Positions 30,717 through 41,076 of a DNA stretch of 64,000 nt are shown piece after piece. Numbering within the stretch: the stretch's first letter is position 1; the number at the start of each line of letters is the position of its first letter. The notes below the pieces were generated by a model. It saw only the letters and a list, made by a program, of their open reading frames with translations. It ran no database searches and had not been told where the DNA came from. The DNA comes from Paenibacillus sp. OV219 (lineage in GTDB: Bacteria > Bacillota > Bacilli > Paenibacillales > Paenibacillaceae), in the NCBI RefSeq assembly GCF_900110075.1, contig NZ_FOCJ01000007.1:310001-374000 (forward strand), given 5' to 3'. The translations under genes and the position numbers were made by a program.

Positions 30717-33700
30717 TTGGGGAGTTTTTCGCTTCGGACGAAAGTGCTCGTGTTAATACTTTTTGTAACGTCAGGCGCGCTGTCGATTGTCGGCTATGGC
30801 AACTATACGCTTGCCAAGCAAACGATTATGGATACGCTGGTCGAGAAGGCGAATGCGAAGGTTCAGAACACGGCTAATGATTTGGCATCTTGGATCGAGA
30901 CCCGGCGTGCTGAGGTGGAAGTGATGAGCCGCACGGATCAAGTTCGTTTCGGTTCGGACAACCAGCGTGAGATTTATTTTAGCACGGAAACGCATCGGCC
31001 CAATTCCCCCTATGTATCGCTAGGGTTTGCAGACTTGACCGGACGCATGCATCTTCCTAATAGTGCCTATATTAATATATTGGACGAGCCTTCCTTTACG
31101 AGAGCGATTAGAGGCAATGTCGTCGTAACTGATCCGATGGAAGGGCGTCAGAATAAGACGGAAATTATCGTCATTCAAGTGCCGGTATTCGGCGTAGGCA
31201 ATAAAGTGATCGGCGTTGTGGATGCCTCTTTGCTTGCGGACCGGATGTACCAAGAGCATCTTAATATTCATGTCGGGGCAAACGACTCGCTGTTTTTGTA
31301 TAACGACAACGCTCGTATTATTGAAGCTTCAATGAAGCTGCCTTCCCAATCTATACATTCGGCGGAGCTTCCTTTTCAATCGGTTGCTTCGGATATGCTT
31401 GTCAGTGATTACGGATACGATACGCTGCATGGACCATCAGGCGCCTCCATCCTGTTCTACGCAGCAATTAAAGGGACATCTTGGCATATTGCCCTTAATG
31501 TGCCGCTGGATGATATTGGAGCTCCACTCAAAGCGATCAAATGGCGCGCGATCTTAACGATTGCTATCGCGGAAGCGCTGCTGACGATACTCTTCTTCTT
31601 ATTCTCCGATCATATTATTCGGCGCATCAAGCGCATCCTCCAGGTTACGGAGGCAGCGGCTGCAGGCCGGTTTGACGTGAACAATGTGAATGATGACAGC
31701 GGCGACGAAATTTCACAGCTTGCCCAATCAGTGAACCAAATGAAAGTGCATTTGAGCGGTTTGTTCGGCCGTATGGATGCGATTATTAACCAGAACCAAT
31801 TCGCATTTATCGTACTCGATGACCAGTACCGCGTCACCTATTTCAGCAAGGCTGCGGAGAAGATGCTCGGATACAAGTCCGAAGAAGTCATAAACAAGGC
31901 GACAGCGCTCTTGTTTATTGCTCCTGAAGATGTTAGGAGGGAGTCGAAACGACTCAGTAACAAATTTAACCGCCATGTGCCGCCGGATATTACCGTGTTC
32001 GAAATGCTGCGCAGTGAGAGCTTCTCTTATGAGCGGGAATGGAATTACATCCGTAAGGACGGGACAAGCTTTCCAGTCGCGCACAGCTCAAACGGCATGA
32101 GCGACCGCGAAGGGCGCTTTATTGGCGTAGCCGGTATCGCCCGCGACATTACAGGTCAGAAGCAGGCGGAGAAAGCGCGCAGCCAGCAGCTGAAGGTGAT
32201 GGGCGCCGCGAAGGACTTGATCGCAACGTTTGACGATCAGGGCCAGCTGCTGTACATCAATGCGGCAGGACGAGTGCTGCTTGGTATTCATGATTCCCAT
32301 AGCGATACGGATCCCATGCCGATGCGCACAATCGGCGAATTGCTTGATGGTATTGATGATGCGCGCACGGTTGGCTTCCAGGAGAAGGAAGTGCTACTGC
32401 GCACGATACAGGGCGCTTTTATTCCCGTGTCGAAGATCCTCGTCGTTCATCATGATGATCAGACTGGCGAGACGTTCTACTCCTGTATCGCCCGTGATAT
32501 TTCGGAGACGAAGCGGGTCCAGCTGGAGCTGGAGCAAGCAAGGGGGGAGGCGGTGAGCGCGAACCTTGCGAAGAGCCATTTCCTCGCCCAAATCAGCCAC
32601 GAGATCCGTACGCCGCTTGCCGGCATTATCGGGCTTACAGGTCTCTTGCAGAAGACGGAGCTTACATCGCTGCAACTTGAGTATCTCCATAAGACGAGAG
32701 ATTCGTCCGAGGCGCTGCTGCTCATTATTAACGATATTCTTGACTTTGCGAAAGTCGAAGCAGGCAAGATTGAGCTGGATGAGGTGCCCTTCGATCCTTA
32801 CAGCATGATACATAAACTGTCAGAGCTGCTTAGCGTGTTCGTCGGCGGCAAGGAAAGGTTCCAGTTTATCGTAGAGACGCCGAATACCTTGCCTTCGCTG
32901 CTTATTGGGGATTGGCTCCGAATGGAGCAGATCCTGCTCAATCTATGTATCAATGCGATAAAGTTTACCGAGCGCGGTCATGTGAGGCTGCAGGTTCAGC
33001 TGCTGCAGAGCAGCAAGCCGGGTGGCGATGCGATGGTTGCCTTCATCGTCGAGGATACTGGCATTGGCATGAAGGAAGAACAGCTTGCTAAGCTGTTTAA
33101 GCCGTTCATGCAGGCAGATGCGGCGACGAACCGCAAGTATGGCGGGACCGGCCTTGGCCTTGTCATCGTGAAGCGTTTGGTGGAGCTTATGGGCGGCACG
33201 ATACAGGTACAGAGCGAGTATGGAAAAGGCAGTCAGTTCACGGTTGTTCTCGATCTGGCGGTGGCGGAAGAAGCGCAGTCAGACCGCTTCCGGATTGACC
33301 GAAGTGATCGGAGCGGGGAGCATTCCGTCTGGGTTGTAGAGGATTATGCGCCGATGAGCCAGCGGCTGTGCGTAGCGCTTGAAGACAGCGGGCTTACACC
33401 AATACCGCTGAACTCATGGAAGGTCGCGCATGAGCGCTTGCTGCGTTCGGGCATTGGCGTTCGTCCGTTCGCGGTGCTGCTCGACTTTGAAATGCCGGAT
33501 ATGTATGGAGAAGAAACCTGGAACGATATGCAGGCAGCGGCCAAGGATGCAGGCGTGAAAACGATCGCCCTGACGACGGCCTACGGACGCGAGGAGCTGC
33601 TGAAGCTGCCGCTCGAACATCGTCCAGATGCGATTCTGGTGAAGCCAGCGACACGTGTTAGCCTGAATCAAATGCTGCTGACACTGTTCCCTCGGGAGGA

Positions 33701-34604
33701 GCAGCCGGTCGCGGAGGCGGATGTCGAAGCGGCAGCGGCGCTAGCACTGCTGCCGAAGCAGACGAAAGGCACGATTCTCCTTGCCGAAGATAATCACATT
33801 AACCAGCTTGTCGCCGTGGAGCAGCTGCGCGAGTGGGGCTTTAAGGTCGATGTGGTGGAGACCGGCACTGAGGTGCTGAAGCGCATCACGACCAAGCGCT
33901 ATGATCTCATTCTCATGGATATTCATATGCCGGAGATGGACGGAGACGATGCGGCGCGCATTATCCGGCAGGACTCCAAGTATGATCGTCTGCCCATTGT
34001 GGCGCTGACGGCGAATATTATTCAGGAGGATCATGACCGGTATATGCAGCTGGGCATGAACGATGTTCTTACAAAGCCGATTCCGCCGGATAAGCTCCTC
34101 CAAATCATTACCAAGTGGCTCCGTTATGGCGGAGAGCTGCGTGTCGACCAGGCGAAATCGAAGCCGAAGGAGCGCGATTCGGTAGCCACAGCTTATATGC
34201 CGGTGCAGGCGCTAGATGATGAATGGCTGGCAAAAGGCATTAAAGGTCTTAATCTCGAAGAAGCACTGCAGCGGGTCAATGGTAAAAAGGATATTTTGAC
34301 GCATATGCTGAAGCTGTTTGTGAAGGATTACAGCACGTTCGATGAACGGCTGGCTGAGGCGCTCGAGGGGCATGATTACACGTTGGCACGCCGTATGGCG
34401 CATACGCTCAAAGGCGTTGCTAGCAACCTGTCGGCAGCTAAGCTCGCCATGCTGGCGCAGCAGCTCGAGCAACAGCTGAAAGCGACTGAGCCTGATCTGG
34501 AAGTTGGTCTCATTTATGAGGCAGCAGCAACGGTAAGTGAGGAGCTTCGACAAATTGTTTCAAGACTTGTGACGGAGATGACGGAATTCGACACGAAATC
34601 CTAA
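30717..34604 (+). CDS. giant hybrid sensor kinase (Cache, HAMP, PAS, HisKA, REC-REC, HPt)
   Basis: 1295 residues, TTG start set by AGGAGGG at 30702-30708. Order: membrane helix 8-30, extracytoplasmic Cache-like sensor (about 35-280), second helix, HAMP (about 300-350), two PAS domains (about 355-610), HisKA with His628 ([11 protein letters not shown]), HATPase ending GGTGLGL. Then come two receivers, the first with Asp923 ([10 protein letters not shown]) and a degenerate start, the second canonical with Asp1068 ([11 protein letters not shown]), and an HPt with His1229 ([11 protein letters not shown]). It is a complete phosphorelay. A possible -10 TATAAT is at 30669-30674. The next gene is an OmpR-type regulator. 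Confidence 0.92.
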   Translation: MGSFSLRTKVLVLILFVTSGALSIVGYGNYTLAKQTIMDTLVEKANAKVQNTANDLASWIETRRAEVEVMSRTDQVRFGSDNQREIYFSTETHRPNSPYVSLGFADLTGRMHLPNSAYINILDEPSFTRAIRGNVVVTDPMEGRQNKTEIIVIQVPVFGVGNKVIGVVDASLLADRMYQEHLNIHVGANDSLFLYNDNARIIEASMKLPSQSIHSAELPFQSVASDMLVSDYGYDTLHGPSGASILFYAAIKGTSWHIALNVPLDDIGAPLKAIKWRAILTIAIAEALLTILFFLFSDHIIRRIKRILQVTEAAAAGRFDVNNVNDDSGDEISQLAQSVNQMKVHLSGLFGRMDAIINQNQFAFIVLDDQYRVTYFSKAAEKMLGYKSEEVINKATALLFIAPEDVRRESKRLSNKFNRHVPPDITVFEMLRSESFSYEREWNYIRKDGTSFPVAHSSNGMSDREGRFIGVAGIARDITGQKQAEKARSQQLKVMGAAKDLIATFDDQGQLLYINAAGRVLLGIHDSHSDTDPMPMRTIGELLDGIDDARTVGFQEKEVLLRTIQGAFIPVSKILVVHHDDQTGETFYSCIARDISETKRVQLELEQARGEAVSANLAKSHFLAQISHEIRTPLAGIIGLTGLLQKTELTSLQLEYLHKTRDSSEALLLIINDILDFAKVEAGKIELDEVPFDPYSMIHKLSELLSVFVGGKERFQFIVETPNTLPSLLIGDWLRMEQILLNLCINAIKFTERGHVRLQVQLLQSSKPGGDAMVAFIVEDTGIGMKEEQLAKLFKPFMQADAATNRKYGGTGLGLVIVKRLVELMGGTIQVQSEYGKGSQFTVVLDLAVAEEAQSDRFRIDRSDRSGEHSVWVVEDYAPMSQRLCVALEDSGLTPIPLNSWKVAHERLLRSGIGVRPFAVLLDFEMPDMYGEETWNDMQAAAKDAGVKTIALTTAYGREELLKLPLEHRPDAILVKPATRVSLNQMLLTLFPREEQPVAEADVEAAAALALLPKQTKGTILLAEDNHINQLVAVEQLREWGFKVDVVETGTEVLKRITTKRYDLILMDIHMPEMDGDDAARIIRQDSKYDRLPIVALTANIIQEDHDRYMQLGMNDVLTKPIPPDKLLQIITKWLRYGGELRVDQAKSKPKERDSVATAYMPVQALDDEWLAKGIKGLNLEEALQRVNGKKDILTHMLKLFVKDYSTFDERLAEALEGHDYTLARRMAHTLKGVASNLSAAKLAMLAQQLEQQLKATEPDLEVGLIYEAAATVSEELRQIVSRLVTEMTEFDTKS

Positions 34605-34622
34605 CATTTTTCTAACAATCTA

Positions 34623-34651
34623 TTGTTGGGTTGATCTTCCTATTGTATAGT
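34623..34651 (+). promoter_or_regulatory. probable sigma-A promoter of the response-regulator gene
   Basis: TTGTTG (34623-34628), a 17-bp spacer and TATAGT (34646-34651), about 55 bp before the ATG at 34706. Confidence 0.5.
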
Positions 34652-34705
34652 AGTAGAAGAAGGTTTTTGTACGAATCACGACTCCCTTCACGAGGTGAAG
34701 AATGC

Positions 34706-35422
34706 ATGTACAAGATATTGGTTATCGAAGATGATGTAATGATGAGCGATATGCTATCGATGTACATGTCTGAAGAAGGCTACGTCATTAAGCAGGCTGC
34801 TACTGGTGAGCAAGGATTGAAGCTGCTCGAGCAGTTCAACCCGGATGTCGTATTGCTGGATTTGATGCTTCCGGATTGGGATGGCACAGAGTTGTGCTTG
34901 AAGATACGGCAGACATCTTCCGTTCCGATTATGATTGTGTCTATGAAATCGGAAGTTTCCGAACGTGTACAAGCACTGCGCGCAGGCGCAGATGACTACT
35001 TATGCAAGCCGTTCAGCATGCATGAGCTGAGTGCGAGGGTGGAAGCGTTAATTCGCAGAGCACGACTGATGCAGACGGCTGCAGCTGGTGCGGAAGTGGA
35101 CGAGCTAGAGCAATCGGAGACCGCCATACGGCTCGATACCGAGCGGAGATTGCTGCTCGTACGCGGGACGCAAGTCGAGACGACTTTCTCTGAGTTTGAG
35201 CTCATGAAGCTGTTTCTTACCCATCCAGGTAAAGTGTTTAGCCGTGAAGATCTGATCAACGCGATCCGTGGATTTGATTCGTTCGTAACAGATCGGGCTA
35301 TCGATGTTCATATTGTGAATCTTCGCCGCAAAGTCGAGCGTAACCCGAAGGAGCCGCATTTTATCCGCACCGTATGGGGTGTAGGGTACAAATACGTCTC
35401 AGAGGCTGAACCGGCGCATTAA
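34706..35422 (+). CDS. response regulator, OmpR/PhoB family
   Basis: 238 residues from the ATG at 34706 (GAGGTGAAG upstream; the frame is open from 34631). Receiver with ED at 8-10, Asp52 (VLLDLMLPDWDG) and Lys in LCKPFS. Winged helix ends FIRTVWGVGYKYV. It directly follows the hybrid kinase and is the obvious output partner, with its own likely promoter. Confidence 0.93.
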   Translation: MYKILVIEDDVMMSDMLSMYMSEEGYVIKQAATGEQGLKLLEQFNPDVVLLDLMLPDWDGTELCLKIRQTSSVPIMIVSMKSEVSERVQALRAGADDYLCKPFSMHELSARVEALIRRARLMQTAAAGAEVDELEQSETAIRLDTERRLLLVRGTQVETTFSEFELMKLFLTHPGKVFSREDLINAIRGFDSFVTDRAIDVHIVNLRRKVERNPKEPHFIRTVWGVGYKYVSEAEPAH

Positions 35423-35432
35423 TAAACGATAG

Positions 35433-35476
35433 AGGCTCTCTGGTGCATATTTATGCGCTGGGGGGCTTTTTTTGTA
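35433..35476 (+). terminator. terminator after OmpR-type gene
   Basis: Stem AGGCTCTCTGGTGCATA / TGCGCTGGGGGGCTT with some G-T pairs, followed by seven T residues. Confidence 0.8.
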
Positions 35477-35600
35477 TGAAAATATTCACTTTAGCATAAT
35501 TTTAACGTTTAAAGTGTCCAAACTCTATTTCCTTTCCTGTCGATTTATGTGAGAATTTACCTAAGGAATTTATGGGTCGAAAGGATGAAAGGTAACGCAT

Positions 35601-36956
35601 ATGGAACTATTAGATCCTATCATTCAAGAGGAAACAATGCCTCGCCGTATGAATGCGCCAACGACGCAGATGTACGATACCTTGACTGGACTGCCTGGCC
35701 GGAAGGCGGCATTCGCCATGCTGGCTAGAGCGATCTCATTAGCGAAGAAGTGCGGCAGGGGTGTGCTTGCGGGGCTTGTAGATATGGACCGGTTTTATTT
35801 GATTAACGAAACGAGGGGAACGGCGTTTGGCGATGAGGCGCTGCGGCAGATGGCGAATCGTCTCTATGAGCTGAGCCACTGGTCTTGCTCGGTCTATCGT
35901 TTGAGTGGTAACACCTTTCTTCTGTTCCGGATGCTTCAGCTGGATACGGCATCGAAGGAATCGGAGAGGCTTATTGAAGAGCTTAAAAGCTCGGTAGAAA
36001 GCTTGCTGCATGTCAGAGGACAGCAGCTATACACGTTCTGCAGCATTGGCGTAAGCAGCTTCCCGGCTGATGGCGATACGGCGGAGCTAATCGTGCGTCA
36101 TGCAGACACGGCTCTTCGCCAGGCGAAGGCGGCTGGCGGCAACCAGGTTGCGGTCTATATCGAAGATGATGTGGCGCATATCAATCGGATGGAAGAGCTG
36201 CGCAGGGCACTCAGAACCATTCTTCCAAGTGAGCATCTGTCGCTACATTACCAACCGATTTACGATGCTGCAGGCCGTCTGAGAGGTTTGGAAGCGCTCC
36301 TACGGTGGCATCACGAACTGCTCGGGAATATACCACCGGGAGAATTCATAACACTCGCAGAGCAGAGCGGCCAAATCGTGGAGATTGGCGAATGGGTGCT
36401 AAGCGAGGTATGCCGGATGATTCACCGGACGCGGAGCAAAGGGCTGAACGATATTATCATTTCCGTGAATCTGTCTCCGATGCAAATTACAGCCCCTGGA
36501 TTCGTCGAGACGCTGCAATGTATACTCGCGCTGACAAATACGCCGGCGGAATGCTTGGAATTCGAAATTACAGAAAGTATTATGATTGTTTCGAGTAAGC
36601 ACACAACGACGGTGCTGAATGCACTGCGGGCAATGGGCGTGCGCATTGCACTGGATGATTTCGGCATCGGGTATGCTTCGCTGACTTACTTGCGAGAGCT
36701 GCCACTGCATACGCTCAAGCTTGATCGTTCGTTTATTTGCCATATTACCGAGCAGCATGCCGAGGCGGCGATTGTGAAGGCAATGATCTCACTCGTTCAT
36801 GAGCTAGGGTTTGAAGCGGTAGCGGAAGGTGTCGAGACGAAGGAGCAGTTCGAGCTGCTTCGCAGCTGGGGCTGTAACCTGTATCAAGGCTACTTGCTCG
36901 GCAAGCCGATGCAGGAAGATGCGATCTGTGCGAAGCTGCAGCAGGCAGCGCTATAG
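35601..36956 (+). CDS. degenerate-GGDEF / EAL cyclic-di-GMP phosphodiesterase
   Basis: 451 residues. The N-terminal GGDEF domain (about 27-185) has lost its signature: the expected RxGGDEF region reads RLSGNTF, so cyclase activity is very unlikely. The C-terminal EAL domain (about 200-445) keeps GLEALLRW, EITES, DDFGIGYASLTYLRELP, KLDRSF, EGVET and QGYLLGKP, so it should hydrolyse cyclic-di-GMP. No membrane segment is seen. Confidence 0.9.
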   Translation: MELLDPIIQEETMPRRMNAPTTQMYDTLTGLPGRKAAFAMLARAISLAKKCGRGVLAGLVDMDRFYLINETRGTAFGDEALRQMANRLYELSHWSCSVYRLSGNTFLLFRMLQLDTASKESERLIEELKSSVESLLHVRGQQLYTFCSIGVSSFPADGDTAELIVRHADTALRQAKAAGGNQVAVYIEDDVAHINRMEELRRALRTILPSEHLSLHYQPIYDAAGRLRGLEALLRWHHELLGNIPPGEFITLAEQSGQIVEIGEWVLSEVCRMIHRTRSKGLNDIIISVNLSPMQITAPGFVETLQCILALTNTPAECLEFEITESIMIVSSKHTTTVLNALRAMGVRIALDDFGIGYASLTYLRELPLHTLKLDRSFICHITEQHAEAAIVKAMISLVHELGFEAVAEGVETKEQFELLRSWGCNLYQGYLLGKPMQEDAICAKLQQAAL

Positions 36957-36978
36957 CGAACGTGAAGCGTTGAGACGT

Positions 36979-37050
36979 AAAAGAGCAGTTTGCACCTATG
37001 CGGGAGTTTTGGATGACCGAGCTTCCCGCTATGTACAAACTGCTCTTTAT
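36979..37050. terminator. terminator between convergent genes
   Basis: Stem AAAGAGCAGTTTG / CAAACTGCTCTTTA with an inner CGGGAG/CTTCCCG arm. It is T-rich on both sides and serves the EAL gene and the minus-strand small gene. Confidence 0.78.
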
Positions 37051-37071
37051 GTTTGTGACTCGTTCCGATGA

Positions 37072-37290
37072 TTAGCATACTTCAAGGTAAAGTTTGGTGC
37101 CGTCGCTGTATTGCAGGATAGCCACGTCGCGAACCATTTCGACAGACTTAATTCGTTTCCATTTTTTGCGAAAATCAAAGTTGAATTCCATTTCCAGTAA
37201 TTTATTGCGTAGAAGCTCCATGTATGAAAGCTGCTCGGATGGGTAGTGGACTGGAACAGTACGATTCTTGAAGGTAATGACTTTAGTCAT
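37072..37290 (-). CDS. hypothetical 72-residue protein
   Basis: Basic, soluble small protein with no motif I recognise (starts MTKVITFKNRTVPVHYPSEQ, ends GTKLYLEVC). GGAGG lies 11 bases before the ATG, and the gene ends at a good terminator, which supports it being real. Confidence 0.6.
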   Translation of the reverse strand: MTKVITFKNRTVPVHYPSEQLSYMELLRNKLLEMEFNFDFRKKWKRIKSVEMVRDVAILQYSDGTKLYLEVC

Positions 37291-37539
37291 CGTTGTAGCG
37301 CCTCCGTATATTTGATATCTCCATTGTAATTAAAATCATTTAGTCCCTTATAAAATGGAAATGAGTCTTCTGTTTGATTTACTTAAGCTTTTCTAACAAA
37401 TTCATGCAACATTCGCGCATTTTAAGGGTGTGGCGCTCGTGGTATTATTTGCTCAAATGTGCGGAATAATCCTCATGCTGTGTCATGCACCCCAAAAACG
37501 GGTAATGACCTGCAGAAGATCGGCGGGAGGGCTTGTAAA

Positions 37540-39108
37540 TTGGCAAACGCGAAAGCGCTACTAACCAATATTTGTTTGCTTATTGCGCTGGCTTATTTGT
37601 TCGACTTGGGGTATCGGTACCTCTTTCAATATGCATCCAATCGGGCAAAATATTGGCTGACGACAGCTATGTTTATACTGGGCGGGTGGACGGCGATGGC
37701 TTTCGGCATTAAGACCGATGGCCTATATTTGCTTGATCTGCGATTCGTACCGCTTATTATCGCGGTGCTCGTGATTCAACAGCCGGTGACGATCGCGCTA
37801 ATCGGATTCGGCATCGGAGTGGGGCGGCTGTTTCTCGCTGTCGATGAAGCCGCAATAGCCGCGTTTTTGAATATGACTGTTGTAGGCTTAGTCAGTGCTT
37901 GGTTATGCGCGTATCTGCGCTGGAAGCCGTGGCGCTTCGAATATAAGAGCATCGTTACGGTGCTTGCTGTGAATTTATTGTATGCCCTGAATACAACGCT
38001 GACACTGGAAACGCTCGACTTAATGCCACTCGGCACCTACTGGCGGGAGTTTGGCTACTATTCGCTGCCGATTCGCATTGTGCTAAGCGGATTCTTGATC
38101 TATATCATTCGGGATTTCCAGAAGGAGCAGCAGCGCGTGGACGAGCTGCGGACGATGAACATGCTGCTTCGCAGGCAGACGCGGGAGCTGCGCGAGGCGA
38201 AGCGGGATGTTGAAGAGAAGGCGCGGGAGCTTACGCTTGCGAGCAAATACAAGTCAGAGTTTCTTGCGAACATGTCGCATGAATTGAAGACACCGCTGAA
38301 CAGCATTATTTTGTTATCACAGCTGCTACAAGAGAGCGACGGCGAAGGGGTCAGCACGGAGGACGTGCGGTACGCAGAGCTTATCAACGGGGCTGGGAAT
38401 GACTTGCTGCAGCTGATCAACGACATCTTAGACCTGTCGAAGGTGGAAGCAGGCAAAATGGACGTCTACTTCGAGCCGTTATCGACGCGTGAACTTGTCC
38501 AGACATTGCTGGAGCAATATACGCCGCTTGCAAGCAGGAAGAATCTCGACTTCGAGACGGAGATTGCCCCGAACGTGCCGGAAGTGATGCAGAGTGACGC
38601 GCTGCGGGTCAATCAGATATTGCGGAATCTGCTTGTGAATGCGTTCAAGTTCACAGAGCGGGGGGGCGTCAAGCTAGTCGTGAAACTGGAGGGCAGCGTG
38701 CCGCTTGACCCTGCTGCTCTGAGGAAGCGCCGGCTTCGCAGCTGGAATCCGGTCGCTTGGGGCCGGCCTGCGGTGCGGATCACCTCGCCGCAGCGTATAT
38801 CTTTCTCCATTATGGATACGGGAATTGGTATTGAGCTTGAGAGGCAGAAGCTCATCTTCGAGGCGTTCCAGCAGGAGGACGGTTCGATCAATCGCAACTA
38901 CGGTGGTACAGGGCTAGGGCTGTCTATCAGCTTGCAGCTCGCACGGCTGCTCGAAGGGACGCTGTCGCTCGTTAGTCAGAAAGGCGAGGGCAGCACGTTC
39001 ACTCTCTATCTCCCGGTTTCTCCGCAAGTGACAAGCAGCGTTGCGCTCGGCGACAACGGCCAGCCGGAGCCTCCGGATAAGGGGAATCGGCGCTTGTCCC
39101 GTGCCTGA
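37540..39108 (+). CDS. histidine kinase with 5TM (LytS-type) sensor region
   Basis: 522 residues from a TTG at 37540 with GGGAGG nine bases upstream; the open frame from 37459 has no ribosome site. Residues 5-190 hold five or six membrane helices resembling the 5TMR-LYT module (GIGVGRLFLAVDEA). A coiled coil (about 195-240) leads to HisKA with His247 (NMSHELKTPLNS) and an HATPase domain ending GGTGLGLSISLQL. No adjacent response regulator, so an orphan kinase. Confidence 0.88.
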   Translation: MANAKALLTNICLLIALAYLFDLGYRYLFQYASNRAKYWLTTAMFILGGWTAMAFGIKTDGLYLLDLRFVPLIIAVLVIQQPVTIALIGFGIGVGRLFLAVDEAAIAAFLNMTVVGLVSAWLCAYLRWKPWRFEYKSIVTVLAVNLLYALNTTLTLETLDLMPLGTYWREFGYYSLPIRIVLSGFLIYIIRDFQKEQQRVDELRTMNMLLRRQTRELREAKRDVEEKARELTLASKYKSEFLANMSHELKTPLNSIILLSQLLQESDGEGVSTEDVRYAELINGAGNDLLQLINDILDLSKVEAGKMDVYFEPLSTRELVQTLLEQYTPLASRKNLDFETEIAPNVPEVMQSDALRVNQILRNLLVNAFKFTERGGVKLVVKLEGSVPLDPAALRKRRLRSWNPVAWGRPAVRITSPQRISFSIMDTGIGIELERQKLIFEAFQQEDGSINRNYGGTGLGLSISLQLARLLEGTLSLVSQKGEGSTFTLYLPVSPQVTSSVALGDNGQPEPPDKGNRRLSRA

Positions 39109-39312
39109 TGGGCAGGTGATGGTGCGAATTATTGAAGTGCAGGCGCTCTCCTTCGTGGGGGGCGCTTTTGCGTTCTATATACTGCAATAAATACGTATTC
39201 TTTATTACATGTAGTTGAAAATTGTACGTGGAAGGGTTTACATTATATGTAATCCACCTTTAAACTTAATAGTATCTGAATCATGCTAATTAAGTGGAAA
39301 GGGGATGCGGAT

Positions 39313-39567
39313 TTGCGAAAGACGCAAAGGGTAAGCCAAGCTGTAGAACTAACGGTTATTGCCACCGTACTGACGTTCCTGACCGTATTTATTAGCATTC
39401 AGCTATACGGCGTTCATTATTTTGACCAGTCGATTAAGTCGATCAACCAGCTCAGCAAAGCGTTTACTCATTGGTACTACCCCGAAGATACTGACCAGCA
39501 TACGTTTTACGGTGGCCCTTTTAACGTCAAGGGAGAGAAACCGCCTGCGGGAAACAACGGCGATTGA
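39313..39567 (+). CDS. small single-pass membrane protein
   Basis: 84 residues from a TTG at 39313 (AAAGGGG upstream); an ATG at 39283 is in frame but lacks a ribosome site. One membrane helix (about 12-33), then a soluble tail rich in Gly, Pro and aromatic residues. No family recognised. It sits directly before the tRNA-Thr gene. Confidence 0.6.
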   Translation: MRKTQRVSQAVELTVIATVLTFLTVFISIQLYGVHYFDQSIKSINQLSKAFTHWYYPEDTDQHTFYGGPFNVKGEKPPAGNNGD

Positions 39568-39643
39568 CCTTCGGTTCAGGTGATACGAGCGATTCTGCGG
39601 TATGTAGGGGCTTAATGCGTTAAGGTAATGAAGTTTCTATTGC

Positions 39644-39715
39644 GCTGGTGTAGCTCAGGGGTAGAGCAACGCACTCGTAATGCGTAGGTCGGGGGTTCGA
39701 TTCCCTTCACCAGCA
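39644..39715 (+). tRNA. tRNA-Thr (anticodon CGT)
   Basis: 72-nt cloverleaf: acceptor GCTGGTG / CACCAGC plus discriminator A, a short D arm, anticodon arm ACGCA-CTCGTAA-TGCGT giving CGT (reads ACG, threonine), and a T arm GGGGG-TTCGATT-CCCTT. CCA is not encoded. Its 3' part recurs in diverged form at 43391-43441, marking this gene as a likely integration site. Confidence 0.93.
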
Positions 39716-39731
39716 TCATACAAAGTCAGCA

Positions 39732-40049
39732 ATGGCGCGCTTTCGGATACTTGAGCTAGAAGCGAAGCTAAAGCTTGCTTTCGATCAATGTTTCACAAAA
39801 GATGTTGAAGCAAGTCGAATTTCTCCAATTGAAAAGGTATTGAAAATACGAGGGTATTCAAAAGCTACAAAAAATAGGAAGTTTGTTCTAGTCGAGTGGA
39901 AGAAAACGAAAGGGTACCTTGTATCGCCAACCGTTCGAACCAAAGGCTATGAGTTTCTGCCTGAACAGGATATTATGCTGCCGTTGAAATATGCAGAAAA
40001 CGAGTTGGCAGAGGCGGTAATGAAAGCAATTAACAATTCGAAATGCTAA
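39732..40049 (+). CDS. islet gene 1, possible immunity-type protein
   Basis: 105 residues, AT-rich and Lys-rich codon use unlike the flanking kinases. The C-terminal pattern QDIMLPLKYAENELAEAVMK resembles CdiI-type immunity proteins, which end in a similar LP...LG-A-L-A helix; this is a weak resemblance. There is no ribosome site at the ATG, which lies in sequence resembling the start of a tRNA terminator, so the 5' end may have been made at an integration junction. Confidence 0.5.
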   Translation: MARFRILELEAKLKLAFDQCFTKDVEASRISPIEKVLKIRGYSKATKNRKFVLVEWKKTKGYLVSPTVRTKGYEFLPEQDIMLPLKYAENELAEAVMKAINNSKC

Positions 40050-40086
40050 TAAGTTGTTTCTCAGAGTCATTTCTCAGAGTCATTCA

Positions 40087-40165
40087 GCTAACGGAGAACT
40101 ATAGTTCAACCGATCTTGGAGCAGTATGCCAGTGGCAGCTGTTCTTTTTTCGTTTACGCTAACGG
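40087..40165 (+). repeat. islet repeat element R1
   Basis: GCTAACGG box (40087), then TATAGTTCAAC, a hairpin GAGCAG..GCCAGTGGC..CTGTTC with six T residues, and a second CGCTAACGG box (40157). It follows islet gene 1. Confidence 0.75.
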
Positions 40166-40197
40166 AGGATAGTTCTATCGTTTCGCGAATTACTTTC

Positions 40198-40497
40198 ATG
40201 CATAGAAATTTAAGAAATTCGGCTTTTCGGCGTAGAGGAGGAATTGTTGTTAATTCTCAAAGAGATGAAGTACATAAAATACATAAAATAATTGCAGAAT
40301 GGGATCCGTATAATTCAAAGATCTACGGTATCGAAAGTTATGAAATACTAAAGTACATTCGCTCTAGCGGGTCAAGGGATCCTGAGCAAATAGCTGGTTT
40401 TATTGAAGCTATGCTTGGACATTTGGATCCTTCGCGTAAACTAAATAAAAGTGAATGTTTATTAATTGCTAAAAAAATTATTGTGATATTGGAGTGA
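40198..40497 (+). CDS. islet gene 2, small protein with unclear start
   Basis: The open frame runs from 40126, but that ATG lies in the repeat hairpin. A strong GAGGAGG (40235-40241) has no ATG/GTG/TTG in this frame at a proper distance; the ATG at 40198 is the nearest usable start upstream. The conserved part probably begins near QRDEVHKIHKIIAEWDPYN. The KIIxEWDPxN segment recalls DUF1871-like small proteins found among immunity genes, but this is tentative. AT-rich. Confidence 0.5.
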   Translation: MHRNLRNSAFRRRGGIVVNSQRDEVHKIHKIIAEWDPYNSKIYGIESYEILKYIRSSGSRDPEQIAGFIEAMLGHLDPSRKLNKSECLLIAKKIIVILE

Positions 40498-40510
40498 ATT
40501 TAAGTCATTC

Positions 40511-40590
40511 CGCTAACGGGTACATTGATAGTTGAACGAATCATGAGCAGTTTGCCAGTGGCGAATGCTCCATTTTCATTGCGCTAACAT
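40511..40590 (+). repeat. islet repeat element R2
   Basis: CGCTAACGGG box, GATAGTTGAAC, hairpin GAGCA..GCCAGTGGC..TGCTC with a TTTTC tail, then GCGCTAAC box. It follows islet gene 2; a strong ribosome site for the next gene follows. Confidence 0.75.
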
Positions 40591-40608
40591 TCTATAAGGA
40601 GGAAAACA

Positions 40609-41076
40609 ATGCCTAGAAGAATTAAGTATAATATTGGCGATCTCATTTTGATACCAATTGCTGGACGGGAAGATAAGTTGGTTGGAAGGATTTTGGCTAA
40701 GGATGAAGCAACAGTGCTTATTGAAGTGTTTACTATGGAGCCGATAATGGCAGTGTCCGAGTTTGATTATGAAAAGGTAAAGTTGAAAAAAAGATTAGTA
40801 ACGGAATGGTGTTATGACAGTGCTATAAAGCGTGGGGAATGGGGAATTATTTCCAATGAACTTGAGCCGTTAACAAACTACGGGGGTATTAATTATTGGA
40901 CACTAGACGCAAATGGTAAATTTTATCTTGTAAAAGGAACTGATAAGGTGGATGGGGAATATACAGGAATTGAGATATCGAGAGAAGAGGTATCCAATTG
41001 CAATCCATATGGAATCGGCAGCGTAACAAGTTTGCCAATTTACATTTCAAAGTTGCTAGAAAAAAGAAAGAAATGA
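40609..41076 (+). CDS. islet gene 3, Imm26-like immunity protein
   Basis: 155 residues with AAGGAGG upstream of the ATG. The N-terminal pattern KYNIGDLILIPIAGREDKLVG followed by RILAKDEATVLIEVF matches the Imm26 style (GDIF-IPL, GRIL). Imm26 proteins neutralise polymorphic toxins. No toxin gene is present in the islet, so this would be an orphan immunity gene. Strongly AT-rich relative to the region. Confidence 0.6.
   Translation: MPRRIKYNIGDLILIPIAGREDKLVGRILAKDEATVLIEVFTMEPIMAVSEFDYEKVKLKKRLVTEWCYDSAIKRGEWGIISNELEPLTNYGGINYWTLDANGKFYLVKGTDKVDGEYTGIEISREEVSNCNPYGIGSVTSLPIYISKLLEKRKK

Noticed and set aside
30717-31620. Methyl-accepting chemotaxis protein, suggested by the Cache-HAMP start
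   Set aside because: The protein continues into HisKA, HATPase, two receivers and HPt, so it is a hybrid kinase.
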